Part shown: piece by piece, positions 1 through 10,049 of the stretch
Layout of the letters: every line of letters starts with the position of its first letter
Numbering within the stretch: the stretch's first letter is position 1
NCBI RefSeq assembly: GCF_000210295.1
Contig: NC_026743.1
Location: forward strand, 744,001-808,000
DNA length: 64,000 nt
Reading direction: 5' to 3'
Origin: Trypanosoma brucei gambiense DAL972
Taxonomy: Eukaryota > Euglenozoa > Kinetoplastea > Trypanosomatida > Trypanosomatidae
The notes under the pieces: generated by a model
What the model was told of the DNA's origin: nothing
The model's input: only the letters and a program-made list of their open reading frames with translations
The model's database searches: none
Translations under genes and position numbers: made by a program

Positions 1-841
1 ACTTCGGTGGTGTTGCCTTCATGTGCATGTTCCCCGCATTTGTTACTTACTCCCGTCTATTGCCTCTCTTTGGTTTTTAACAATAAGGCAATATCATCAA
101 ATACTGTGCAGGGATGGACATAAAAAGGAAACTGAATTTGACCTCGTTGGGGTGTGGGTTTCATTTGAGAGGGACTGTAGAAGTCTCTTGGTAAGTCAAG
201 GTTGGATCGCACTGCTACGGTACTACCTGCAAGTAACGGAACTCATCCTGTGCAACCTGCAGAAGGATAAAGAAATTTGGGATAATGCCCACACGTTGTT
301 AAATACTGCATTTACTTTTGTGCAGCTGCGGGAGTACTATGAGTCGAGACATAGAAGTGACGAAGGTGCACTCGCTGCTGATATACGAAAGTTCTGCCGG
401 AACAACCTAAACAATTTGGTTCCTAATATACGACGGCTCTCACAGTCCTTTCCATCCGCACAGGATAGCACGGAGGTTAGGAGGCTGTCCCAACGAGTTG
501 AGTGGACAGACCTTCTACACAAACTCCCAGAGTCAATTAATTCTGTGTATTTTGAAGCAGAAGTGAGGGAAGCCAAGTAGTTTGCCAAAAGGGGCGTCGA
601 GGGCAGTGAAAAGGCTCGGGAAGAGTCATTGAAGAAGCATCTCGAACAAATTGACAATATGTCGACCGAGGACACTTTGAGGAATATCAATAAAACCATC
701 AACCTCTCTGGTGGGTGCTGGTATAAATGCCCTAAAAGACACTTTTATGTTGTCGGAGAGTGTGGCAGCCCTGCAGGGGAAGGAATAGGTGGGGTGGGCC
801 ACATCTCATTCCCTGGCAATACATCTGTTGGGAGGTTTTAG
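1..841 (+). pseudogene. Broken 3' end of a gene with an RZ-type (ZNFX1/RNF213-like) zinc finger
   Basis: One + frame is open from the left edge, stops at TAG 578-580, then continues in the same frame to TAG 839-841. Read across the stop it gives about 278 residues: a helical part with no recognised domain, then WYKCPKRH and VVGECG near 718-766. Those are the W..CP..H and G.C parts of the RZ zinc finger found at the C-terminus of ZNFX1/NFX1-type helicases and RNF213. The usual second CPxC pair is absent: about eight residues seem deleted before IGG. The in-frame stop plus the lost metal ligands indicate a decayed gene; the 5' part lies outside the window. A sequencing error at the stop could be an alternative, but it would not explain the damaged finger. 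Confidence 0.6.
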
Positions 842-1322
842 GAACCGGGAGGGTGTCATAGTGGACGAACTATTCCCTGTTGTAATGATAAGTGGAATGG
901 AATATAATGTAATATGTGATGATGTGAAGTATGGAACATAATTTGAATGGAACTAATGATGGAATGGGTTTTTTTGTGGATAGGAGTGCATCTCCTGTTG
1001 ATCATGCAATCCATATCCCTTAATGAGGGCACAGCACTCCTTATTAGTACTTTTACTTTTACTTTGCTTTTGCTTTTTCTTTTTTTGCTTTTGCTTTTGC
1101 TTGTTCTGTGAATGCTATCATTGGGTGTCTTATGCCCTTGCTTCTGTCGTTTGGCTGCTTTTGTTGCTTTGTCAGCCACTTACTATATTACCATCCTTTA
1201 CCTTAATTCTACCTCTCTTGCACACATACCACAACTGGGATACTAAAAGGGGGGTTATTGAGCGGTAACAAACAAAATAACTCGTGCTCTGATTAATTGC
1301 ATCGCAACGTGGTGGTTTCGAG
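842..1322 (+). other. Spacer with polypyrimidine tract
   Basis: No coding potential is seen. A T-rich run of repeated CTTTTG/CTTTTA units lies at about 1048-1108, followed by candidate AG acceptors near 1175 and 1250. These suit trans-splicing of the following RPN11 mRNA and polyadenylation of the preceding transcript. Confidence 0.5.
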
Positions 1323-2240
1323 ATGTTCCATCCCCAATTGGTGGCGGGTGGTGCCAATCGCGCTGCACCGGCAGAGGAGCTACGCGACACAGCCGAGACG
1401 GTGCAGATATCGTCTTTGGCATTGCTCAAAATGCTGATGCACGGGCGCGCTGGGGTGCCGCTCGAGGTAATGGGTTTGATGATTGGTGAGTTGATTGACG
1501 ACTATACGGTCCGTGTATCTGATGTCTTCTCCATGCCCCAAACGGCCACGGGTCAATCCGTTGAAGCTGTGGACCCAGAGTATCAAGTTCATATGTTAGA
1601 CAAACTCTCCGTGGTGGGTCGACCGGAAAAAGTTGTTGGGTGGTACCACAGTCACCCTGGTTTCGGCTGCTGGCTTTCTGGTGAGGATGTAATGACGGCG
1701 AGCAGCTATGAGCAACTGACGCCGCGCAGCGTGTCGGTAGTGATCGACCCTATCCAATCGGTCCGCGGCAAAGTAGTGATTGACGCCTTCCGCACCACGA
1801 AGGACCCACATACGGGGCCGCGAATCATGTTCCAAGAGCCACGACAGACAACAAGCAACATCGGGTGGCTGACGCGACCTTCTCCTATTGCTCTCACCCG
1901 TGGGTTGGATCGTGACTATTACAGTCTTCCCATTACCTTCCGCAAGAAAAACCACGAACTTGCGCTACTCCTCAACGTCTACAAGAAGGGTTGGCAGGAG
2001 GGTTTCCGATTAGAAAACATGACACGTTTTGACCGCAATACGGTGCGAGAGAAGATGCGTGCGCTGGCGTCGCTTGCCGTCCAGTCGGAGCGATTCATTG
2101 TTCAGGGTCTCGATGAAGATGATGTAGGCAATGTCGGTCGAGCAAATCCCATTGCGCATCTCCAATCCGAATCGGAGGGCCTAATCAACGCGAGTCTTAA
2201 CCAATCCATAGGAGCGATGATTAATGGGGTTGTCTTCTGA
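1323..2240 (+). CDS. RPN11: 26S proteasome regulatory subunit RPN11 (PSMD14), deubiquitinase
   Basis: The product is 305 aa. It is the Zn-dependent deubiquitinase of the proteasome lid, which removes ubiquitin chains en bloc from substrates being translocated. An MPN domain starts near residue 28 and the JAMM motif is intact: the glutamate in EVMGLMIGE, then HSHPGFGCWLSGED with His109, His111 and Asp122 as ligands. Length and the GFGCWLSG signature match RPN11 rather than CSN5 (GYGCWLSG) or the inactive RPN8. The first in-frame ATG is at 1323. The protein should work in the cytosolic and nuclear 26S proteasome with RPN8. Nothing looks damaged, so the call is firm. Confidence 0.97.
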   Translation: MFHPQLVAGGANRAAPAEELRDTAETVQISSLALLKMLMHGRAGVPLEVMGLMIGELIDDYTVRVSDVFSMPQTATGQSVEAVDPEYQVHMLDKLSVVGRPEKVVGWYHSHPGFGCWLSGEDVMTASSYEQLTPRSVSVVIDPIQSVRGKVVIDAFRTTKDPHTGPRIMFQEPRQTTSNIGWLTRPSPIALTRGLDRDYYSLPITFRKKNHELALLLNVYKKGWQEGFRLENMTRFDRNTVREKMRALASLAVQSERFIVQGLDEDDVGNVGRANPIAHLQSESEGLINASLNQSIGAMINGVVF

Positions 2241-2650
2241 GGAAACAGGGTACATTGCGTGTGCTCCAGCTATTACTGACCATACTTTTTATATGCGCTA
2301 CCGTATTGATTTTTTATCACCCTCTCTATAACGTTTACGGGGTGTTATGCTCCTTTTCTGCACTCCCGTTTCTGTGACAATGTGGCGTGATTACAATCAG
2401 CGCAGGATGGCATTTGCTAGTGATGTGGTGTCATCTTCGTGAATGGCATGTCATTTGTTTGTGGTGGGGTAATTACTCGTCCTGAATTTCCTAGTGATTC
2501 TACAAACATATCTCTGCAATACCCCTGTGGCTTTGTGGAAGTAGATCGGCTGACTTTGTTTTTTTCTTTATTATTGTTTTTTTTTAAATATATTTAGCAC
2601 ATCTTTAATTTGTTATTAACTCATTTATTGTACTAAGTTCCGCTTTCTTG
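2241..2650 (+). other. Spacer, T-rich 3' half
   Basis: Non-coding. A T-rich tract at about 2555-2590, followed by AT-rich sequence, is a plausible trans-splice signal for the next small gene. Nothing else is seen. Confidence 0.4.
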
Positions 2651-3058
2651 ATGTTTTCACGAAGCTTTGTCGGACGAATGGGTAATGGCACGTATGGAGG
2701 CTGGCCGTGGCCTGTGAAGTTGCCCCTCAAACGTGGCTGGCATCACGAATTGGATCGCCATCAGAGTATCGCTGAGGAATCTCGAAGGTACATTTTATTT
2801 GGTGACGCGCTGTTGGTTTCTATTGTTTTGTACTCCGTGTATCGGCTTTATTATTTAGCCCTTTGTAGTGACGCGTATCGAACTCACCTATCTCACCTCA
2901 GTGGAGCTCCCCCCGCCATCATAGCGAACAGCTTTGACTTCGCAAACCTCGAAAATAACCGTACGGTGCCGCGGGCAGTTCTCGACGAATATCGCGAGGC
3001 TGTTGTTGATGGAAAAGTTAAGCGCGCTCCTATTGAGAGCATCATCTTCAAGTACTAG
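2651..3058 (+). CDS. Small one-TM protein, possibly mitochondrial inner membrane
   Basis: The product is 135 aa from ATG 2651 (the TTG just upstream is not a likely start). The N-terminus is basic and free of acidic residues (MFSRSFVGRMG), followed by a Trp/Gly/Pro stretch (GGWPWPVKLPL). One hydrophobic segment at about residues 52-72 (ending VYRLYYLAL) is followed by a polar C-terminal domain. The pattern of a basic leader, one TM and a short soluble tail is common among kinetoplastid-specific subunits of respiratory complexes and ATP synthase. I do not recognise the family, so subunit identity is not claimed. Codon use and position between + strand genes support it as real. Confidence 0.75.
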   Translation: MFSRSFVGRMGNGTYGGWPWPVKLPLKRGWHHELDRHQSIAEESRRYILFGDALLVSIVLYSVYRLYYLALCSDAYRTHLSHLSGAPPAIIANSFDFANLENNRTVPRAVLDEYREAVVDGKVKRAPIESIIFKY

Positions 3059-6000
3059 GCAAATGAAGGGGAACAGGAACGCATGAGTAAACCTGAGGTG
3101 ATGTAATGACAACTGCAAAGTGTGTCGCACCTCCATCTTTCTACAGCTGTTCCTCGTCTCCCCTTTCCCATGGTCTGTAGAGCACCTGATAAGTGGGAGT
3201 CATCATGAGAGTTGTCTTTCCACAGATTCCTTTCTCTGATCGGGTTTTCGTAGCGACTCTAGTAATCCACTTACTACCATCACTTCCTTATTATTGTTCT
3301 TTTTTTCTTTTTTCTTATTTAGGTACGTGGGGAAGATGGGGAGAGGGCAAGAAAAAAAGGTGGCTGGGCCAGTGGTAATAGGGATTTGACCAGTTGAACC
3401 TTACACTAATACGAAAAGACGACCCTTCCATTATAAAGCGCCAAGTTACGGTTGCGAAGAAAACGAAATGTACGTGCACTGACCCTTCTGCAGGCCAGAG
3501 AAAGCAAATGCATTACACACTGTGGTTTTCCTGGCCGGCCGTTTCGTTTGTTTTTTTGTTCTTGAGTTCTGAGTTCTCGCGCTTGATATGGTGTTTCCTC
3601 CCTTTCGTCTCTTTTTTTTTCTTTTTAACTCTTTCTTTTTTTCCAAAATTTTCCTCGCGGTAACCACTGAAAATTCCACCAACCCAACAGTGTCTAAGAA
3701 AAGGGCCAAAAATGAAAACAAGTAATTGGCAACAAGAGGTACCACGCAAGTAGAGCAAAGCATGCGGATGAACGTTATTTCAATTGCCGTATGTCGTTAA
3801 ACACCGGAGTCTCAACCGCGCCCACGGCCCACTGTTCCTTAAGCGAGCAAAACACGTGGGATGCCGCTGCGAATGTGTTTGTCGGGAGGGGTGAAGTTTT
3901 GCAGTTTTTTAACCCCTGGTATCTCTGAGTTAATTCGGGTGTTGTAGGGACTTTCCCACTTTCCTTACAGCATGCTCCGTCGAGGAAGCGATAGTACAAA
4001 AGTAAAAACACAAGAAAGTATTCAATTCTGAGTGGAAAGGGGGAGAACAACAAAAGAAAGCGACGCTCAACAACAGCAGCACCGATGGGAGCGGCTCTCA
4101 CGAAATCGAGAGGAGAATTCAAGAGGTAACATCGCGTATTTAACCACATCGTTTCACGAAGGGTAGACGACTTTCCCCCAAGTGCAACTCTGGAAAGTGA
4201 GAAACGAATCTGGGGGGTTTGGGCCTGTGAAGCGGTTATTGCTCGTTGTTCCTTTTTCGTGGTTTATTTCCACAAAGTGCCATCGAAGAAACACAATTCA
4301 CACCGATGGGAACACGCGTAGGAATAAATGATACTATCGCAGCAGCACTGGGCACACGCACAAACATCGCGGGGTACCATCAAAAAGAAAAAAAACTTTT
4401 AATGACTGGTTTCAAAGCGGCACAACAACATTTGCGTAGTGTAACTTCGATGGTGACGCTTTGGTTATCACCGTCGAGCAGGGTATCACACTAAGGCAAC
4501 TCGTGGCGTAGTCGAAGGCTCGTCGCGGCCCCTTCTTGTTTTTACTTGATTGCACCGTTTCCCACCTCTAATAATGCGGCGTCAGTCTCCAATAAGTGCG
4601 AAACATACGGCAGTGGCCGGTTGTGGCGGCTTTCTGATTCACCTTTCCTGCTCACTAGGTGTGGGTGCACAACTTTCTTCATCCCATGTAGGAGTCATTG
4701 CGGAAAGGATTGTCTTTCTTCCCAGTAGCACGTCGTGTCAACCATCGAATTTCAGAGCGCAGCATTATCTAAGCTATTGTTATACGAAGTTGTGCTTTCG
4801 TTTTTTGGAGGGAGAAGTATTTTCCACTAATAGCGTGCCTGTTTCGTCATTTGCTGAATAGTGCGAGGGGGGAAACCGCGGAAGCTTCACCCCGGTGCTT
4901 AGTATTCGCCCTTTCGGGTCTATCAGTCCACACCCTGCCCTTAATTCCCTCAGAGTACTGCATTCACTTGGGCGGCATGACGATCCTTCACACACTACAT
5001 TTGGTTGTCGGTGGTCATGTACTTTTTTCGCGGTTGTGTGCTTTCCCTGGACGCCGTGCCAACCGACATTTATCATACCTTTTTCCGTAGACTGTACGGG
5101 AGTTGCCCTTTCTCCACGCTTGACCTCATGTTCCTCCTTTGCGCCCGTCCCCTGTACCCAACATTTGCGTCGGTGGAGTGACTTCCGCTTGAACAATCCA
5201 CCGCAACTCACCATGGTACGTAGGAATGCACACACTAATAATAATAAATCTCCCTTCAACATCCCCAGCTGTGACTGCAGTCGCTCCAATAAGTTCCCTG
5301 ATGCCCAGGCCCGGTTATGAGGCGTTTCGCCGACTTAGTCTTTACATTGCCTCCTCCTCCTGCCTTCCTCCACCATCTGGGCAGCAGGTGGGGTAGAATT
5401 AAGTGGAGACAAGTTACATATCGAGCGGGCTGCGGAGCGCTAGGGACTGGCCTTCCTCGGGTCTCGGAAACTGCAACTCTCCCCACTACTTCCCCCATCT
5501 TTCTCCGCACACATTACACGTTGTCGACGTTGAGCGCCGACTCTCGTTAATGCAACCCAAGGCACTTCAATGTGCCGGTGGGGGAACTGGGCAAGAATAG
5601 CGCCTCACGTCTACGCCATCCTCCTTCTGGCAGATGTGACAAAGCAGATTGCTGTGGTATGCATTTGGGCTTCTTTCCTTAGTCGAACCTCTAAGGTTCC
5701 TTTTCTTTCCCGACAACCCTCTCACTGCATATGCCCCTAGTGGCGGATCTGTGGCGGTTTGCTCCCTCTCTCAGCCGCCTCATTTTCGTCTGTTCCACAG
5801 TGGGGGAAACGCCGCATTAAGACGGAAGCGTTCCGCTCCATACGTCCCAGCATTGACCCCCATATGCGTCGGAAAATGCCCTGCTTCATGTTGGCTCTGT
5901 CTTTCGCGAGAGAATTGGTAATGTTGAACCTCTGAAAACGGCTGCTTCAGTCCTAACACTATCCTCTCGGAGAATTTTTTAAAGGACATCCTCCAATCCC

Positions 6001-7074
6001 GTTCCCCTTCCCTCAAAATAAAAACGCTTTCACAACCACAATAGCGTGACGATCCGCCCACCCGCTTGCACATCTTGGTTGCCACACCCACCCTACTGAA
6101 TGGAGAAGTCCCTATTGCGAGCGGTGAGCCTAAACTAACCGCACAGGTGGCCCCAAATGGGCAAAGCACGTTGTCGTATTTCCCCCTTCTTCTTAATATG
6201 TGTGTCTTTCCCTCCTTATACATGGCATTTGCTTTCGCTCACCCTGAAGGAGGGGCCCTTTTTCTTGGTCTCGCTTCTTATTGTTGTGTTTTGGTCAAAT
6301 AGCGTTTTCCCGTGAGCGTACCACGTTGTAACACCATCCCTTCAAATCATTTAATCACTCATGCGTGCGATGTCCCGGAGGGCTCGATTTCTCTTCCATC
6401 ACGCGGGATGACCCTCCCCTGACCACAAGCTGAACAAAACATCCTATTGCTTATTGCGCCTCAAGAGGTGATGGATCGGCCGCGCCTTCTTCAGGATGTC
6501 GCTACCGGTCCTGCTGGACAGCCCTCCGTCTACAATGCTCCCCGTCGGACCATGTAACATTTCCATCGTGCTTTTATCATTTATGAATGTTGAGAATAAC
6601 CACGGTCCGGCCTCGTAGCGCACACGCACACACACAGCTGCACCAACCCCTGAAGGAATCCCCAGAATACTCATGTGACCCAGTCCGGTGAGGAAACCGC
6701 TCCTAACTTTACCAGCATGAGCCTGGTTATTATGGACACTTCCTGCGCACACAACTCCACGACTCATACAGGCTTCGTTGTGTGGCCCGGTTACTTTGGC
6801 GCCTTCCTCGACGCATACATCTACGGGTCACCATAAGATTTAGTGATGGACGCGTTATCCCCCGAAACAGCATGCGCCCGCTTTGGTAGTTTAAACTTCA
6901 ATGAAGTCATCTTTTGATCACTAGGTATCGTGGACAGGTCCAGCCCGTGGGGTTACATTTCAGCTTCCGTCAACCCGCCTCCGTTTGCGTTAGCGTAAGG
7001 TTGCCGGCGGGGAAAAGGTTTCATATATTCTGTTTACATTGGTTAGTGACTCAGTGGATCTATCGTTCACGGCC

Positions 7075-7551
7075 ATGAACAAAACAAAGTCGGACACCGT
7101 TTTTTTTTTTTGCCACACGGTACGGCTATATGGGGCCTTCCCAAAGTATTGTCAGTTTATAATGACTCTTGCTACCTTGTTGGGTGAAAAGTTGCATGAC
7201 CACCACATAATTTGTAGATTAGAAAAAAACTTTCTCGGCCGCTCAGAAAATGGCAACATTTCCCATGAGTTCAAACTAACGAGTGTAGAGTATGAATTTC
7301 ACCGTGGCGAGCACCGTCGATTCGTACCAAGTTGCGTCTCCAATCAACTGAGTTATGGATCCTACTGCCAAATGTTGGCGCAGAAACCTTTCTCTTTTGT
7401 ATACGCAACTGACAGTCAACAGAGTCCACAAATCTCCTTTGAATCAACTACTGCATTGCTTTGTAATTGGCGCAGGTGGTCGCTGTTAGTTTTTGACGAT
7501 GCCATGACAGAAATCCCCTTGCTTTCCCCTAACGCCAGTTCAATAGCTTAA
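7075..7551 (+). CDS. Doubtful ORF, 158 aa
   Basis: An ATG-initiated frame inside the 3-9 kb desert. It begins MNKTKSDTV and runs through FFFCHTVRLYG, with a T-run inside the coding frame at about 7099-7111, which is unusual for a real gene. No domain, signal or repeat is recognised. It may be chance or the remains of a gene; it is listed only because it is the longest + strand ATG frame of moderate composition in the region. Confidence 0.12.
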   Translation: MNKTKSDTVFFFCHTVRLYGAFPKYCQFIMTLATLLGEKLHDHHIICRLEKNFLGRSENGNISHEFKLTSVEYEFHRGEHRRFVPSCVSNQLSYGSYCQMLAQKPFSFVYATDSQQSPQISFESTTALLCNWRRWSLLVFDDAMTEIPLLSPNASSIA

Positions 7552-9247
7552 CACTTCCACTTCCCGACACTCCTCAGCATTTTCGATTCCCGTTGAGTAG
7601 TTTTTTACCTGTAGTTTAGCCCGTTTACCCACATGTGCTTTAGTTGGTACACCACAGACGCCATTTTCTTCAGCAAAAGAAGGAATTTTCGATCTTCCTG
7701 TGGCAACAATCGGCTCAACCATGCGAAACAGTTTGTGTTTCGCGTCTTTCCCACCTCCGACACGTTCGTTACCGGGGCATCTGAGAGTTTTGTCTGTCGT
7801 TGGTGGCACATTTTTGACCTTGGTTGCGGCTGCCGCTCCTTCTATCAGCGTCTTGCCGTTTATCACTGGTGGAAGGGTTGGTCCCCATTCTGGGGCGTGC
7901 ACCGCGTTCGAAAACTTTTGATCCTTTCCCCCCTTGACAACAGTCTGGCTCCGTTATTTTTCTGGTTGTTGGAAACTTTTTTTGTAGATTGCTTTTGCCC
8001 TTGTTCTGATGTTTCTATTATTACTTGTTCCGTCATGGAAGCTTTCACACATCCTCCTCTGGCTCTGAAATCTCTTTGGCCCCTATCTGACAACCACTGC
8101 TCCGTGCTTCGCGTTGGCCCTTGCCGCCGACTGGCGTGGAGTTCCGCACACCGCGTCGTTAGGACTGTCCCCACACTTTTTAGACTTGTAAAATCATTTT
8201 CACCATTCCCACCACGCTTTTTTTTTTCCAGTGGTGAGCAACCTGCCTTCCTCCGCCGGGAGGGATAACTTCGGCATGCACCTGGCATCATCTTTCCAAC
8301 ACCCGACCAAACAGTAATGCCAACAGTCGTCCATTGCTACCGACAGGCCTGCGTACGGCGCTCCGCTGTGACACTTCAAGAAACCCCCCTGGAAATCGGC
8401 GCGGTCCGTGCCTCGTTTTGCGGTTCGTCCTCCTTCGCCTGATCGCCCATGCGCTGGAGATTCCCATTCCTTCATTTACGTACCAGTCAGCAGGCGGCTC
8501 TCGTCCGCCACGTTCTTGGGTATGCGTTCTCCCGGGCGAGGTGGCGAAAGCTAGCTCCCACTCCTGGGAATGGTGGCTCCTCCGGCACGTTTAGTTTTTC
8601 TGAGGTCTCCGCGTTCGCGTTGAAGCCCGTCGGGAAGCGGACTGCCGTCGCACCAGTTTTTGCATTACGGTTGGGCGCTCCTACTGCGATTGGTTTTTCC
8701 GACTCTCCCGCACTTGTCGTCAATTTGGAGCCCCGCGCCGTTGCAAGCGGCGATGGGCGAACCACGCTGTTCCGTCGTGCCGAGGTCCCATGTTCTTGGA
8801 AGGACTCCTTTTTCGACGAGAAACGTCTCTTAGCAGGGAGCGTCGCATCACCTCAGAACGTCGGCACGGGGACGTGACGGAGGCTGATGGATCTTCCGTC
8901 GCAGTGTTACAACTAAAGGCGTATGTCCACTGGGGGCACGTTGCTTGACGGGTGCGGTGACACGTCGGTCGTTGGGTCTGATCGTTGTGAGACTGTTGCG
9001 GGCAGCGCACCGGTTCCCTGTGGAGGAGGGTGGAACGTGTCTTTGGCCTTCGTACAGGCGGCGCTTGGCACCGACGCTACGAGGGAGTGGCCCATTTTTT
9101 AGTGATGCGTATCCTTGTCTGTTGGGCAGTTGGGGTGAAGAAGGGTCGAATGATGGCGCCTCCGTTGATTTTCTGCCTATACGTTCTTTCTAAAATTATT
9201 GACCGTTTCCTTTTCTTTATACCTGATTGCTCATCCTTCGTGTGGCA

Positions 9248-9277
9248 TATTTTTTTTCGCTTTAAATATTTTGGTAG
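9248..9277 (+). promoter_or_regulatory. Predicted spliced-leader acceptor
   Basis: A T-rich tract from about 9248 is followed by the first AG at 9276-9277. It lies 55 nt before ATG 9333 and downstream of the in-frame ATG at 9105, so it favours the shorter protein. Confidence 0.4.
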
Positions 9278-9332
9278 GACATTAATAGACGGTACTATCT
9301 GCTATTGGTGGAGTTCTAAGGTAGCTGTAGTT

Positions 9333-10049
9333 ATGGACGCCGCAGATGCCACCGGAGGGGGCAGCGTAAAGCCACTGGCTGAATTAATTCAGCTAATCCG
9401 TGTCCGCGGTGGCGTTACAAAGGAGTGTACACGCCCTAGGCGTACTAACGATCATTCGAATGACCTTTGCGCTGTACCCTTTTCGTTACCTGTGTGGAAA
9501 AGGGCGCGAGGTCACAGTCCCCCAAGGGCCGCTTTACCAGTGAAGGAGTCGGTGTCAACGCGACCTGAACTGTCAACAACAGTGAGAAGACGACGACGAC
9601 GAATGGAAGGTTGCCATGCGGTGACTACGAGAAATGTTTCTACCTGCTCAGCTGACTTTCAGATTATGGAAAAATTATCAGTTGGGGCGTATCACTTGAC
9701 GTACGTGCACGTCGATCTTTATCATCACGGGTTGAAACGTCTGATGGACGATGCGGTGCTTAGGACAAACCCGAAGAAAATCGTTGGACGCAAGTGCTGC
9801 TATTTAAAACCCGGCACAGATCTTGTGGTGACTGGTTGCGTAATTGAATTCACTAAGAATGATCTATCTGTGCAAGTGGCCCCGGATAAGGGCATTGACG
9901 TGGACGTGGAGTGGGTGAAGTTGGAGGATGTTTACGTCCCGGAAAACATTGATAAAGTGAGAGTACGTGTTTCCGATGAAGTGCGCTCGGGATTACAGAA
10001 AGTAAAAGAGGCTCCAAAAGAGATGAGGAGAAGGTTTGCTTCACAGTAA
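9333..10049 (+). CDS. Unknown basic protein, 238 aa
   Basis: Start ATG 9333 was chosen because a T-rich tract with AG sits just upstream; an in-frame ATG at 9105 would add 76 residues rich in F, W and I that look like translated UTR. The N-terminal half is low in order and basic, with a run of six arginines at about residues 86-91 (VRRRRRRM). The C-terminal half is more ordered, with alternating hydrophobic residues (GRKCCYLKPGTDLVVTG) that suggest a small beta domain, ending in a helical basic tail (KEMRRRFASQ). I do not recognise the family; a nucleic-acid-binding role is possible but only from composition. Confidence 0.7.
   Translation: MDAADATGGGSVKPLAELIQLIRVRGGVTKECTRPRRTNDHSNDLCAVPFSLPVWKRARGHSPPRAALPVKESVSTRPELSTTVRRRRRRMEGCHAVTTRNVSTCSADFQIMEKLSVGAYHLTYVHVDLYHHGLKRLMDDAVLRTNPKKIVGRKCCYLKPGTDLVVTGCVIEFTKNDLSVQVAPDKGIDVDVEWVKLEDVYVPENIDKVRVRVSDEVRSGLQKVKEAPKEMRRRFASQ

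Larger units (their letters stand above)
3059..9332. other. 6.3-kb gene-poor region with antisense-like composition
   Basis: No convincing gene lies here. From about 4.3 to 9.0 kb the + strand is pyrimidine-rich, unlike the coding strand of the neighbours. Short ORFs on the - strand (4780-5289, 5780-6223, 6444-6767, 7540-7902, 7863-8291, 8487-8765, 8720-9010) have a polar K/E/R/P/T composition, while + frames are rich in F, C, W and S. Some - ORFs overlap in different frames, as expected of a frameshifted coding remnant. No reverse transcriptase (YxDD-like), endonuclease or RNase H motif of ingi/DIRE retroposons was recognised, so identity stays open: decayed antisense gene, old retroposon or long UTR. 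Confidence 0.45.

Noticed and set aside
910..960. GTGATGATG resembling a snoRNA C box
   Set aside because: No D box (CTGA) at the right distance and no flanking stem.
3775..4149. 124-aa - strand frame starting with ATG
   Set aside because: No motif, lone minus-strand frame and composition like a shadow; treated as part of the undefined 3-9 kb region.
7633..8268. 211-aa + strand frame
   Set aside because: Extremely rich in F, C, W and S, the signature of reading a polar protein frame backwards; more likely antisense of the - strand remnant.
4300..9100. Ingi/DIRE/SLACS retroposon assignment
   Set aside because: No reverse transcriptase, endonuclease or RNase H motif, poly(A) end or target-site duplication could be recognised by eye; kept only as one hypothesis.
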